62,023 nt of DNA from Candidatus Aphodovivens avistercoris (lineage in GTDB: Bacteria > Actinomycetota > Coriobacteriia > Coriobacteriales > Eggerthellaceae). A program made the translations under genes and the position numbers. Every line of letters begins with the position of its first letter. Position 1 is the stretch's first letter. The stretch spans positions 1-62,023 of the forward strand of contig DVIW01000037.1 in NCBI GenBank assembly GCA_018710945.1. Reading direction: 5' to 3'. Positions 44,715 through 54,981 of this stretch are shown piece after piece. The notes beneath the pieces are model-generated. The model was not told the DNA's origin, made no database searches, and saw only the letters and a program-made list of their open reading frames with translations.

Positions 44715-46155
44715 GCAGCGAGCCGTCCACCACGGTGCCGGACAGGTACCACGTGCGCGCCTCGTCCACCTTCACGTCCACGAAGCGGCCCTGCAGCTGC
44801 TCGATGGAGCAGTCTTCAGGCAGCGGCGCATGCACGGTCTGGTTCTTCGGCGACTTGCCGGAAAGCAGGCGCGGGTCGCGTTTCGAGACGCCCTCCACCA
44901 GCACTTCCACGGTTGCGCCCGCCTCGGCTTGATTCGCCTTCCATGCGCTGTCCTGCACAAGCTTCTCAAGCCGCTCGAAGCGGTCCTGGATCTCCTCGCG
45001 CGTGGCGTTGGCGGGCAGGCTGGCGGCCGGCGTTCCCTCGCGCTTGGAGTAGATGAACGTGAACACCTGGTGGTAGCCGATCTCCTCGATCAGCCGGTAA
45101 GTGTCCAGGAAGTCCTTCTCGGTCTCGCCAGGGAACCCCACGATCACGTCGGTGGACAGCGCGATGTTGGGGCACACGCGGCGCAGCTTCTCCACGAGGC
45201 CGCGGTAGTGCGCGGCGGTGTAGCGGCGGTTCATGGCCGCCAGCACCGCGTCGGAGCCCGCCTGCACGGGCAGGTGGAGCGCCGGCATGAGGGCCTCCAG
45301 GCTGCCGAAGCGGTCGATCACCTCGTCGGTGAGGTCCTTCGGGTGGCTCGTGGCGAAGCGGAGCCGCTTCACGCCGGTGGCGGCCACCGCGTCCAGCACG
45401 GCAGCGAAGCGCGGCTGGCCGTACAGGTCGCGCCCGTAGGAGTTCACGTTCTGACCGAGCAGGGTGATCTCCTTCACGCCCGCGTCCACGTAGCGCTGTG
45501 CCTCGGCAACGATGTCCTCCAGCGGGCGAGACTTCTCCCGTCCGCGCACGTAGGGCACGATGCAGTAGGTGCAAAAGTTGTTGCAGCCGATGGTGATGGG
45601 CAGCCACGCCGCCCAGGCGTGCTCGCGGTCGGTGGGCAGGTCGCTGGAGAAGCCGCTGGAGGCGTCGAGCACCTCCGCGGCGCGCTCGCCCGAGCCCACG
45701 GCCTCACGCAGCAGGCGCGGCAGGGCGCCCAGGTTGTGCGTGCCGAACACCACGTCGAGGTGCGGCAGCGCGGCCAGCAGCTTCTCGCCGTCGCGCTGCC
45801 CGATGCAGCCGCCCACAGCCACGATGCGCTTGCCGAGCGGCGTGCCCGGGCGCAGCGGGATGTTCTTCATCGACGCCACCTGGCCGTACAGGCGGGTATC
45901 GGCGGCCTCGCGCACGCAGCAGGTCATGTACACCACCACGTCGGCGGCCTCGATGTCGTTCACCGGCAGCGCGCCGAGCGCCTCCAGCATGCCGGCAACG
46001 CGCTCGGAGTCGTGTTTGTTCATCTGGCAGCCGAAGGTCTTGACGCAGAAGAAGAGCCCCATGAACGGAGCGGCCTCGTCGGGGCGCCCGTCCTGTGCGG
46101 CGGAAAACGCAGTTTCAGGCGCAGCGGAGGCGCCCTTCGCAGAAGAAGGAGTCAC
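44707..46155 (-). CDS. miaB: tRNA-2-methylthio-N6-dimethylallyladenosine synthase
   Basis: 482 residues from GTG 46155, which has AAAGG 7 nt upstream and begins after the spoVS stop; ATG 46200 would overlap spoVS. Radical SAM methylthiotransferase that converts i6A37 to ms2i6A37. The N-terminal UPF0004 domain (TFGCQMNKHDSE, TCCVRE, GGCIGQR: three auxiliary-cluster cysteines) is followed by the radical SAM domain with GCNNFCTYCIVPYVRG (CX3CX2C) and a C-terminal TRAM domain. About 30 residues precede the conserved start. It sits in a run with spoVS, GHKL and rny. Confidence 0.96.
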   Translation of the reverse strand: MTPSSAKGASAAPETAFSAAQDGRPDEAAPFMGLFFCVKTFGCQMNKHDSERVAGMLEALGALPVNDIEAADVVVYMTCCVREAADTRLYGQVASMKNIPLRPGTPLGKRIVAVGGCIGQRDGEKLLAALPHLDVVFGTHNLGALPRLLREAVGSGERAAEVLDASSGFSSDLPTDREHAWAAWLPITIGCNNFCTYCIVPYVRGREKSRPLEDIVAEAQRYVDAGVKEITLLGQNVNSYGRDLYGQPRFAAVLDAVAATGVKRLRFATSHPKDLTDEVIDRFGSLEALMPALHLPVQAGSDAVLAAMNRRYTAAHYRGLVEKLRRVCPNIALSTDVIVGFPGETEKDFLDTYRLIEEIGYHQVFTFIYSKREGTPAASLPANATREEIQDRFERLEKLVQDSAWKANQAEAGATVEVLVEGVSKRDPRLLSGKSPKNQTVHAPLPEDCSIEQLQGRFVDVKVDEARTWYLSGTVVDGSLHG

Positions 46156-46177
46156 GAAATGCCTTTCTCGCGGGATA

Positions 46178-46516
46178 TCACGCGGTGTGCTGGTCGGCAT
46201 CCAAGGGGTCCAGCGCCACGCCGTGCAGGTAGCGCGGCTCGATGGCGAAGCGGATGGCGGTGCGGTACTCCCCGTCGATGACGATGTCGGCGAACGAGGG
46301 AACGCAGGCGATCTCGATGCCCACGGGGGAAAGGAAGCCGCGCGAGATGGCGATGGCCTTCACGGCCTGGTTCACCGCGCCGGCGCCGACCGATTGAAGC
46401 TCGACCTTCTCGCCGTCCTTCACCATGCCGGCGATGGCCCCGGCGACGGAGGCGGGCGATGATTTGGAGGAAACCTTCAGGCATCCGTCTTCGGGTTTGC
46501 GCAGGGGTGCTGCCAT
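46178..46516 (-). CDS. spoVS: Stage V sporulation protein S (SpoVS/Alba-like)
   Basis: 112 residues; small Alba-fold nucleic-acid-binding protein. LKVSSKSSPASVAGAIAGMV and QSVGAGAVNQAVKAIAISRG are nearly invariant in SpoVS. It acts in spore coat formation in Bacillus, but is also kept in non-spore-formers. The start ATG 46516 has AAGGACG upstream. The rny-spoVS-miaB neighbourhood is shared with Bacillus. The C-terminus is about 25 residues longer than Bacillus SpoVS (RYLHGVALDPLDADQHTA). Confidence 0.92.
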   Translation of the reverse strand: MAAPLRKPEDGCLKVSSKSSPASVAGAIAGMVKDGEKVELQSVGAGAVNQAVKAIAISRGFLSPVGIEIACVPSFADIVIDGEYRTAIRFAIEPRYLHGVALDPLDADQHTA

Positions 46517-46654
46517 GGTCGTCCTTTTCGGTAGCGTGTCGATACTGCCGTTTCGTGGTGCGTTGCCGGGCATATGCCCAGATGGTGCCGAATAGCTATT
46601 GCGTCATTCTAGTATTTCGCGCGCGCGGGCGCAACAGGCGACAAGGCGCGCGCT

Positions 46655-47737
46655 TCAAAGCTTCTGCACAGGGAAGGACACGACGATGCGATCGCGCTCG
46701 ACGCGCACGTCCGGCTGCACGTCGGGCTCCAGGTAGTAGGAGCGCGCAAGGTCAGAGAAGGGGCGGCGCAGCGCGTCGGCGAACAGCTGGGCGTCAAGCG
46801 GGTCGATGCGCAACCCGCGCGCATCCTGGGGCAGCGTCTTGGGCGCGCGCGGGCGTTTCCGGGCGGCGGCAGGGGCTTCGATGCGCACGCGGTCGGTGAT
46901 GGGCCCCAGCGGCGCGATGGCGCCGTCGAGGATGCGGCGGCAGGTGCGCTCGGAGAGGGACAGCCCCAGCCGCGCGGCGATGGCGCGAAACGACGCGGGA
47001 TCGGACGCGGCGCCCAGCTGCTTGCAGGCGGGAAGCGCTTCCTCGTCGGCGCAGAAGGCGCGCTGCGAGGGCGTGAGGGACGAGACGGCGAACGCGTGCA
47101 GGGTGGCGGCGATCTCCGCCGGAGAGCCCACGTAGACCGTGCAATCCTTGGCGGAGTCGAGGGCGAACTCGCAGGCGGTGCGCAGGATGTTGCGCGGGCC
47201 GCGAACGGCGACCGATCCGGTCTCGGTCTGATGGAACGTGGGAAAGCTCGACTGGTCGGCGCGCTCGGCCAGACGCGCCGTGTCCGACGAGAACACGAAC
47301 GCCGCGCCCTTCCCCGCATCCGACCACGCCACGCGCGCCTCTTCGCAGTTGCAGGCGATGGAGAACAGCGCCATGCCGCGGCCGTGAACACCCCACTTGT
47401 CCATGTGCACGGTGTCGAGCTTCGAGGTGACGCGCGGCTCGAAGATGCGCTCGTGCATGGAGGGCGGCACGCCGTCGCCGTCGTCCACCATGACGAGCGT
47501 CCGCTGGCCACCCTCCTTCGAAGCGGCCAGGAAGATGGAGCGCGCGTGCGCGTCGCGAGCGTTGCGCAGCGCCTCGATGACGATATCTTCCGTGCAGCGG
47601 ATGTCGTGCGCGGCCTGGCGGCGCTCGGCTTCCTCGGTGCGCAGGCGCACGAAGCCGTTGCCGAAGTCGTCCTCAACGCGAAACGGCGAGACCTCGCTCG
47701 CCGTTTCGATGAACTCTTTCAAACGCTCGTCAGGCAC
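46655..47737 (-). CDS. GHKL-fold ATPase of unknown function
   Basis: 360 residues. A Bergerat ATP-binding fold occupies about 40-190: EALRNARDAHARSIF (N box), VDDGDGVPPSMHERIFEP (G1 box) and WGVHGRGMALFSI (G2 box). There is no histidine-kinase dimerisation domain, MutL endonuclease motif or topoisomerase domain. The C-terminal half is helical with a basic stretch (RKRPRAPK). GTG start 6 bp after the rny stop, so co-transcribed with RNase Y and near spoVS-miaB. It could be a MutL/MORC/Hsp90-like switch tied to RNA decay or morphology, which is not known. Confidence 0.85.
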   Translation of the reverse strand: MPDERLKEFIETASEVSPFRVEDDFGNGFVRLRTEEAERRQAAHDIRCTEDIVIEALRNARDAHARSIFLAASKEGGQRTLVMVDDGDGVPPSMHERIFEPRVTSKLDTVHMDKWGVHGRGMALFSIACNCEEARVAWSDAGKGAAFVFSSDTARLAERADQSSFPTFHQTETGSVAVRGPRNILRTACEFALDSAKDCTVYVGSPAEIAATLHAFAVSSLTPSQRAFCADEEALPACKQLGAASDPASFRAIAARLGLSLSERTCRRILDGAIAPLGPITDRVRIEAPAAARKRPRAPKTLPQDARGLRIDPLDAQLFADALRRPFSDLARSYYLEPDVQPDVRVERDRIVVSFPVQKL

Positions 47738-47743
47738 GGAACG

Positions 47744-49312
47744 CTACTTCGCGATGCCCACCGCGCGGCTTTCGCGGATGACCACGACCTTCACCTGGCC
47801 GGGGTACTGCATCTCGTTCTCGATGCGGTGCGCGATGTCGTGGGCCAGAACCACCGTGGCGGCCTCGTCCACCTTGTCCGGCTCCACCATCACGCGGACC
47901 TCGCGGCCGGCCTGGATGGCGTAGGTGCGCTCGACGCCCTTGTAAGAGTTGGCGATCTCCTCCAGCTTCTCCAGACGCTTGACGTAGGCGTCCAGCGTCT
48001 CCTTGCGGGCGCCGGGACGCGCGGCCGACACGGCGTCGGCAGCCTGGACGAGCACGGCCAGCACGCTCTCCGGCTCGATGTCGTTGTGGTGCGCCTCGAT
48101 GGCGTGGACGATCTCGCCCTTCTCGCCGAAGCGGCGGGCCAGATCGGCGCCGATGACGGCGTGGCTGCCCTCCACCTCGTGGTCGACGGCCTTGCCCAAA
48201 TCGTGCAGAAGGCCGGCGCGCTTGGCGGGCACGGGGTCAAGCCCCAGCTCGGAGGCCATGACGCCGGTGAGGTAGGCCACCTCAAGCGAATGGTTCAAAA
48301 CGTTCTGCCCGTAGGAGGTGCGGTAGCGCAGGCGGCCAAGCGTGCGCACGAGCTCAGGGTGCAGGTCGTGGATGCCCGTGTCGAAGGCGGCCTGCTCACC
48401 GGCCTCCTGCACGCGCTGGTTCACCAGCGACTCGGCCTTCTTGAACATCTCCTCGATGCGCGCGGGGTGGATGCGCCCGTCGGCGATGAGGTTCTCCATC
48501 GTCACGCGGCCGATCTCGCGGCGCACCGGGTCGAAGCACGAGATGGTGACGCACTCGGGCGTGTCGTCGATGATGAGGTTCGTGCCGGTCAGCTGCTCGA
48601 ACGAGCGGATGTTGCGGCCCTCGCGGCCGATGATGCGGCCCTTCAGGTCGTCCGAGGGGATGTGGATGGTGCTGACGGTGTTCTCGGCGGAATGGTCGGC
48701 GGCCACGCGCTGGATGGCCAGGCTCAGGATGGAGCGGGCTTTCTTGTCGGCCTCGGCCTTGGTGCGCGTCTCGGCGTCGCGGATGATGGCGGCCGACTCG
48801 TGGGTGACTTCTTCCTTCAGCGTGTCGAGCAGCTCGGCCTTCGCCTCTTCTGGCGTCATGCCGGCCACGCCCTCCAGGCGGCGCGTGATCTCGCGCGAGG
48901 CCTCGTCAAGCTCATCGGAGCGACGGTCCAGCTGGCCCTGCAGCGAGGCGATCTGCTGCTCGCGGGCGTCCAGCGACTCAACGCGGCGGTCAAGCGACTC
49001 CTCGCGCTGCGAGACGCGGTTCTCCGCGGCGCGAATCTCCTTCATGCGCTCCTTGCTTTCGGCCTGGGCCTCCTGCTTGAGCTTGAGCGCCTCGTCCTTT
49101 GCCTCGATGATGGCCTCGCGGCGCATCGTCTCGGCCTGGCGCTGGGCGTCGGCCACGGTGTCGGCGGCCTGGCTCTTCGCCTTGCTCACCAGCTCCTCGG
49201 CCTCCTGGGCGGCGCGCTTGGTGGAAGAGTTCGCGACGAAGCGCGAGATGATGAAGCCGACGACCACGCCGGCGACGATGCCGATGACGGCCCACATTGC
49301 CTCGATAGGCAT
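47744..49312 (-). CDS. rny: Ribonuclease Y
   Basis: 522 residues. Membrane-bound endoribonuclease that starts mRNA decay in Gram-positives. N-terminal helix ([20 protein letters not shown]), a long coiled coil (about 25-190, Glu/Lys/Ala-rich), KH domain (about 210-280, [15 protein letters not shown]) and HD domain with [16 protein letters not shown]. The start ATG 49312 has AAAGGAGG 6 nt upstream. It heads rny-GHKL-spoVS-miaB-miaA-hflX. RNase J (58739) is also encoded here. Confidence 0.97.
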   Translation of the reverse strand: MPIEAMWAVIGIVAGVVVGFIISRFVANSSTKRAAQEAEELVSKAKSQAADTVADAQRQAETMRREAIIEAKDEALKLKQEAQAESKERMKEIRAAENRVSQREESLDRRVESLDAREQQIASLQGQLDRRSDELDEASREITRRLEGVAGMTPEEAKAELLDTLKEEVTHESAAIIRDAETRTKAEADKKARSILSLAIQRVAADHSAENTVSTIHIPSDDLKGRIIGREGRNIRSFEQLTGTNLIIDDTPECVTISCFDPVRREIGRVTMENLIADGRIHPARIEEMFKKAESLVNQRVQEAGEQAAFDTGIHDLHPELVRTLGRLRYRTSYGQNVLNHSLEVAYLTGVMASELGLDPVPAKRAGLLHDLGKAVDHEVEGSHAVIGADLARRFGEKGEIVHAIEAHHNDIEPESVLAVLVQAADAVSAARPGARKETLDAYVKRLEKLEEIANSYKGVERTYAIQAGREVRVMVEPDKVDEAATVVLAHDIAHRIENEMQYPGQVKVVVIRESRAVGIAK

Positions 49313-49624
49313 GCGATCCTCCTTTCCCCAGGTCACAGATGATGACAGGGAACCTTTGAATTCAATGGGTATAAGCCGGCAGAGCCGGGCATGAGCGAAT
49401 GCGCCGATCAAGAGCACTTATGGAATTATCTCTATAAGAAAACGCCCCAAAGGGCCGCTAACACTCAAGCTCTTCCATGATAAAGCTAGTTGCGGGGAAG
49501 ATAAAGCGGCAACCGGAAATTAGGCGCCGTTTTGCATAATCGGCGCGCCAGCAGGCGCGGCTGGGGGACGCCTGCGCGGCCGGTTTTCGACGGCGAGAGC
49601 GCCGGCGCGCAGGGACACAGAGCG
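49313..49624. other. rny upstream region with recAX terminator
   Basis: Between recX and rny. On the minus strand a GCCC-TTT-GGGGC-type hairpin with TTTTCTT (49437-49456 region) probably ends the recA-recX transcript. A six-codon open frame (MEELEC, ending about 49458) lies just before it but lacks a ribosome site. The remaining 120 bp probably contain the rny promoter, but no hexamer pair is clear. Confidence 0.45.
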
Positions 49625-50476
49625 TTAGGCGCCGGTCTCTTCCTGCCAGCGCCGCGCCGCGCGGGCGGCCGTCGAGGACGAGAAGCCCTTCTGGACGAGG
49701 CGGCGGTAGGCGGCCTCGCGCGCGTTCTTGGCGCGCGGGGGCTTGCGGCGCAGCAGCGCCAGAGCGCGCTCGGACTCGGCGTCGTCGTCCGCTTCGGCGT
49801 CGAGCAGGGACGTGACGCTCGACGGGTCGATGCCTGCCTCGGACAGCTCGCGCGCGATGCCGACGCAGCCCTTCCCCGCCGCCAGGCGCGAGCGCACGAG
49901 CGCGTCCGCGTAGCGCGCGTCGTCCACGTAGCCCCACCGCACGGCGCAGGCGACCGCCTCCTCAGCGCTCTCTTCGCTGAAGCCGTCAGCGACAAGGCGC
50001 CGCTTGAGGGGCGCGGATGCCTGCTCACGCACCGCGCACAGACGCTCGACCTTTTTCAGGGCGCGCCGCAGCTCTTCCTCGGGGCTTTCGTCAGGTTCGA
50101 AAGCCTGGTCCGCTGCCGCGCTGTCGCTTGCTGCGCCGAAGCGCGACGAACCGCTGCGCTTCGGCTGGCCCGCCGATACAGCCGACCGCCCCTGATCGCA
50201 CGGGTTGGGAGCACTACCTTCGGACCAGCGCGCCGCGCGCGAAAACCCGCGCGACACTGCCTGGCGCACGTCGTCTCCACCTGCCAGCGGCGAGGCGGCA
50301 TCCGGCTCCGACGCGCGCGACGGGACGTTGCCGGCCGCAGGAGACGCAGCAAAGGCGGCGCGTGCATCGTTCGGGCGGCCGGAGCGCGCCGGCGTGTCCT
50401 CAGGCCCCGCGCCCGCCTCGATGGCGGCCATGCGGGCCTTCAGCTGCGCGATGGTGCGCGCGCGGGCGTCGTCCAC
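49625..50476 (-). CDS. recX: Regulatory protein RecX
   Basis: 283 residues. Modulates RecA filaments. The C-terminal half (about 130-283) has the helical repeats of RecX: RLVADGFSEESAEEAVACAV, YVDDARYADALVRSRLAAGK, GIARELSEAGI and the last repeat AYRRLVQKGFSSSTAARA. The first 130 residues are low-complexity, Ala/Ser/Arg-rich and unusual for the family. GTG 50476 lies directly after the recA stop and uses a site inside recA. Confidence 0.9.
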   Translation of the reverse strand: MDDARARTIAQLKARMAAIEAGAGPEDTPARSGRPNDARAAFAASPAAGNVPSRASEPDAASPLAGGDDVRQAVSRGFSRAARWSEGSAPNPCDQGRSAVSAGQPKRSGSSRFGAASDSAAADQAFEPDESPEEELRRALKKVERLCAVREQASAPLKRRLVADGFSEESAEEAVACAVRWGYVDDARYADALVRSRLAAGKGCVGIARELSEAGIDPSSVTSLLDAEADDDAESERALALLRRKPPRAKNAREAAYRRLVQKGFSSSTAARAARRWQEETGA

Positions 50477-51535
<1,059 letters not shown>

Positions 51536-51573
51536 CTTCCCTCTTTTCCGTCCGCGCACCGCGTGCTCGTACC

Positions 51574-51601
51574 ATTATGCGTACAAATGTTTGCTTGTCA
51601 A
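51574..51601 (-). promoter_or_regulatory. recA promoter with LexA-type box
   Basis: On the minus strand TTGACA (51596-51601), 16 bp, CATAAT (51574-51579). The spacer contains AAACATTTGTAC (51581-51592), which matches the third lexA box AAACATTTGTTC at 11 of 12 bases. It predicts SOS control of recA-recX. Confidence 0.75.
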
Positions 51602-51816
51602 GCGGGATTCCCGTCGCGCCCTCATGATAGGGCCGCAACCTTGCACCGCGGTTGCGCAACCGTCGCCTGAAGCTTGCGCGCTTCCCCTCCGGTTCTTGCA
51701 CCGATCCAGCGCGCCTGGCGCCGGAACCATGCCCGGATCCGGCGCGGACCTTGCACAGGCGCCGCCGGAACATCGCGCCAACCTGCGGCCCCTGAGCAGG
51801 ACGCCGAACGCGCCTC

Positions 51817-53061
51817 TCAGCCCTCCAGCTGCGCCAGCAGCGCCTCCAGCGCGGCCTCCACGGTGCGGGCGCGCACCTCTCCGCGGTCGCCGGGAAACGA
51901 GAAGCAGCGGGCTTCGACCTGGCCGCCGCGCGCGGCCACGGCCATCCACACGGTGCCAACCGGCTTGCCCGGCTCAGCCCCGCCCGGGCCCGCGATGCCC
52001 GTCACGGCCACGGCCAGGTCGCATTCCAGCTGGCGGCAGGCCCCTTCGGCCATCGCGCAGGCCGTCTGGCGGCTCACCGCGCCCATGGAGTCCAGCACCG
52101 CGGCGGAAACGCCCAGCACGTCGCGCTTCACGTCGGTCGCGTAGCTGACCACGCCGCCGCGCACGACCGCCGAGCTGCCCGGCACAGCCGTCAGGGCCGC
52201 GGCGATCATGCCGCCGGTCAGGCTCTCCGCCGTGCCCATCGTCATGCCGTGCGCGCCCGCGCGCTCGACCACCGAACGCGCCAGCGCCACGAGCCGCTCG
52301 GCGTTCGGAGCGGCGCCAGCGCCGTCCGCAACCTGCGCTTCCGCCGCGCAACCTGCCGCCGCACCCGCAAGCTCTCCATCAGCCGCAACGCCGTCCTCCC
52401 CCGCCGGCGCGAACCCCAGCAGGTGCCGCGCCTTAGCGAAGTAGTCCAGCATCGACACGATGGTCAGCACCACGGCAGCGATCATCGCCAGCCAGGCGAC
52501 GAGGTACAGCGGGCTGGCCAGCGCGGCCAGCGGGTCCACCGCCACCACGGAATCCTTCACGATGAACAGCACGATGGCGACGATCTGCGTGACCGTCTTC
52601 GCCTTGCCGTACCAGCTGGCAGCGATGACGGTGCCCTTGCTGGCCGCCACCATGCGGATGCCCGAGACGATGAACTCGCGCGTTAGGATGATGAGCGCCG
52701 GCCACGAGGGCAGAACCCCCAGCTCGATGAGGGACAGAAGCGCCGCCGCCACGAGGATCTTGTCAGCCAGCGGGTCCATGAACTTGCCGAAGTCGGTCAC
52801 CTCGCCGCGACTGCGCGCCAGATAGCCGTCCAGCCCGTCGGTGGCGGCCAGCACGATGAAGATGGCCGCGGCCACCCACGACTTCACCACCAGCGCGTTG
52901 TCCAGGCCGAAGTAGGCCGGCCACGGACTGATGAGCGCCACCACAAACACCGGCACCAGGCAGATGCGCACAAGTGTGACGACGTTCGCCGGCGTCCACA
53001 GCCGCTCGGAGGTGGAGGGGGCGAACGCCGGCCCGCCTCCCTTGCCGTCGCGCGCCGCCAT
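51817..53061 (-). CDS. PgsA-CinA(C) fusion: phosphatidyltransferase plus nicotinamide-nucleotide amidase domain
   Basis: 414 residues in one uninterrupted frame. Residues about 20-205 are a CDP-alcohol phosphatidyltransferase: DGLDGYLARSRGEVTDFGKF, then MDPLADKI, the exact signature with membrane helices. A low-complexity Ala/Gly linker (about 215-250) leads to a CinA C-terminal domain (about 255-414): GTAESLTGGMIAAALTAVPG, SYATDVKRDVLGV and VTGIAGPGG, the NMN deamidase signature. pgsA and cinA are separate adjacent genes in Bacillus and others. The start overlaps the rimO stop by one base. The N-terminal half of full-length CinA is absent. Confidence 0.9.
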   Translation of the reverse strand: MAARDGKGGGPAFAPSTSERLWTPANVVTLVRICLVPVFVVALISPWPAYFGLDNALVVKSWVAAAIFIVLAATDGLDGYLARSRGEVTDFGKFMDPLADKILVAAALLSLIELGVLPSWPALIILTREFIVSGIRMVAASKGTVIAASWYGKAKTVTQIVAIVLFIVKDSVVAVDPLAALASPLYLVAWLAMIAAVVLTIVSMLDYFAKARHLLGFAPAGEDGVAADGELAGAAAGCAAEAQVADGAGAAPNAERLVALARSVVERAGAHGMTMGTAESLTGGMIAAALTAVPGSSAVVRGGVVSYATDVKRDVLGVSAAVLDSMGAVSRQTACAMAEGACRQLECDLAVAVTGIAGPGGAEPGKPVGTVWMAVAARGGQVEARCFSFPGDRGEVRARTVEAALEALLAQLEG

Positions 53062-54401
53062 CAGGCGCCTTCCATCTCGTAGAGCAGCGTGTCTTCGATG
53101 GTCACGGACACGACCTCGCCCGGCTCGCCCGTCTCCAGGTAGGTTACGCCGTCCACCTCGGGCGCCTGGCAGGCCGCGCGCCCGTAGAGCTGCCCGTCCT
53201 CTTCGCGTCCGAGCACCAGCACGTCGAGCGTTTGCCCCACGCGCGCCGCCGTGCGGGCGTGCCCGATGGAGTCGGCCATCTCGCGCAGCAGCCGCGCCCG
53301 CTCTTCCTTCTCGTCGTCGGGCACCTGGTCGGGAAGGTCGGCCGCGCGGGTGCCCTCTTCGCGCGAATAGGCGAACACGCCCGCGTAGTCCAGCTCGGCC
53401 TCTTCCAGAAAGTCCAGAAGCTCCTGGAACTCGTCTTCGGTCTCGCCGGGGAAGCCCGCGATGAACGTGGAGCGCAGCGTGATGCCCGGCACGCGCTCGC
53501 GCATCCGTCGCACGAGCGCCAGGTTCTCGTCGTAGGATCCGCGGCGGTTCATCGCGGCTAGCACGCGCGCGCTGGCGTGCTGCAGGGGCACGTCCAGGTA
53601 GCGGCAGACGTTGGGATGCGACGCGATGGCGTCCAGCAGCTCGTCGGTCACCCCGTCGGGCTCCACGTACATGAGGCGGAACCACGTATCTGGGAACTCG
53701 TCCGCCAGCGCGGACAGAAGCCGCGCCGTGCTGGAGGGCGCGGGCAGGTCGGCGCCCCACCGCCCCGTGTCCTGGGCGATCAGCGTGACCTCGCGCACGC
53801 CCGCCGCCACCCGCTCGGTCACCGCGCGGCGGATGTCGTCCAGCGGGAAGCTGCGGAAGCGCCCCCGGATGTAGGGGATGGCGCAGAACGAGCAGAAGCG
53901 GTTGCAGCCGTCGGCGATCTTCACGTAGGCCGCCGGATGACCCGCCCACGGCGAGGGCGCGCCGTCTCCCGCCGCCGCGTCGAGCGCCGCTTCAGGGAAC
54001 AGCCCGCGCAGCACCTCCACGATGTCGTCCTCGCGGCTGCAGGGGACGAAGGCCGACGCCTCCGACAGCTCGCCTTCCAGCTCTGCGCCGTAGCGCGCGG
54101 GCAAACATCCCGCCACCACCAGCTTGCGGCTGCCGTCGTCGAAGCCGGCCAGCCCGCTGACCTCGAAGATGGCCTGCAGGCTCTCCTCGGTGGCCGCCTG
54201 GATGAACGAGCACGTGTTGATGACGGCCGCATCGGCAGCCGCCACGTCGTCGGTGACGGCGAAGCCGGCTGCCTGGACGCGCGCCGTCATGTCGGCGGTG
54301 TCCACCTCGTTCTTGGCGCAGCCCAGCGTCACGAACGAAACGGCCGGGCGCGCCGGGGCCCTGCCCGCGCACCCGAGCCGATCCACGTCGATGTTGGTCA
54401 T
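53061..54401 (-). CDS. rimO: Ribosomal protein S12 methylthiotransferase
   Basis: 446 residues. Radical SAM enzyme adding a methylthio group to Asp of ribosomal protein S12. N-terminal UPF0004 domain (VTLGCAKNEVDTADM; NTCSFIQ; AGCLPARY), then ADGCNRFCSFCAIPYIRGRF and a C-terminal TRAM domain. LGCxKNxVD and CSFCAIP distinguish it from MiaB. Paralogue of the MiaB gene at 44707. Upstream of pgsA-cinA with one-base overlap. Confidence 0.95.
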   Translation of the reverse strand: MTNIDVDRLGCAGRAPARPAVSFVTLGCAKNEVDTADMTARVQAAGFAVTDDVAAADAAVINTCSFIQAATEESLQAIFEVSGLAGFDDGSRKLVVAGCLPARYGAELEGELSEASAFVPCSREDDIVEVLRGLFPEAALDAAAGDGAPSPWAGHPAAYVKIADGCNRFCSFCAIPYIRGRFRSFPLDDIRRAVTERVAAGVREVTLIAQDTGRWGADLPAPSSTARLLSALADEFPDTWFRLMYVEPDGVTDELLDAIASHPNVCRYLDVPLQHASARVLAAMNRRGSYDENLALVRRMRERVPGITLRSTFIAGFPGETEDEFQELLDFLEEAELDYAGVFAYSREEGTRAADLPDQVPDDEKEERARLLREMADSIGHARTAARVGQTLDVLVLGREEDGQLYGRAACQAPEVDGVTYLETGEPGEVVSVTIEDTLLYEMEGA

Positions 54402-54413
54402 GCCGCGCGCCCC

Positions 54414-54911
54414 TTAGCGGTAGTTCACGTACTGCAACGGCTGGCCGTAGTCCTGGCCCTTGAGGAACGAGATGACCTCCTGCAGCGTGTCGCGGCTGGC
54501 CGAGCTCACGCGCAGCTTGTCGCCCTCGATCTGCACCTTCACCTTCAGCTTGGTGGCCTTGATGTCCTTGTTGATCTTTCCGGCGGTCTCCTTGTCGATG
54601 CCCTCCATGATGGTGGCGCTCTGGCGCACGCTCTGGCCGGCGGCCGGCTGCGGGTCGCCCCACTTCACGGCGGACAGGTCGATGCCGCGCTTGACCAGCT
54701 TCGAGCCGATGACGTCGATCACCTGGCGCGCCACGAAGTCGCTCGGCGCCGACACGCCCAGCTGGCGGGCCGCCTTGTCAAGCGAGATCTCCGCGCCCGA
54801 CCCCTTCAGGTCGTAGCGCTGCGACAGCTCGCGCTTCGCCTGCTGGTAGGCGTTGTCCACCTCCTGCATGTCCACCGTCGAAACGACGTCGAAGCTCGAT
54901 TCCTTCGCCAT
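54414..54911 (-). CDS. YajQ-family nucleotide-binding protein
   Basis: 165 residues, two half-ferredoxin folds. ESSFDVVSTVDMQEVDNA is the family start, and DKETAGKINKDIK and KVQIEGDKLRVSSASRD are conserved. Xanthomonas members bind cyclic di-GMP; others bind GTP or tRNA. Start ATG 54911 after AAAGGAG. It lies 13 bp from rimO and is probably co-transcribed with it. Confidence 0.94.
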   Translation of the reverse strand: MAKESSFDVVSTVDMQEVDNAYQQAKRELSQRYDLKGSGAEISLDKAARQLGVSAPSDFVARQVIDVIGSKLVKRGIDLSAVKWGDPQPAAGQSVRQSATIMEGIDKETAGKINKDIKATKLKVKVQIEGDKLRVSSASRDTLQEVISFLKGQDYGQPLQYVNYR

Positions 54912-54981
54912 GGGTTCTCCTTTCATGAAACCGGGCGCGCAGCGCCGCGCGCCCGGGCCGTTGCCTGCATCAAGCCGCCCG

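Noticed and set aside
49458..49478. Six-codon leader peptide MEELEC before rny
   Set aside because: No ribosome site and it lies before the recAX terminator hairpin; probably chance.
51817..53949. 710-residue extension of PgsA-CinA into rimO
   Set aside because: N-terminal 296 residues are rimO read out of frame; the true start overlaps the rimO stop.
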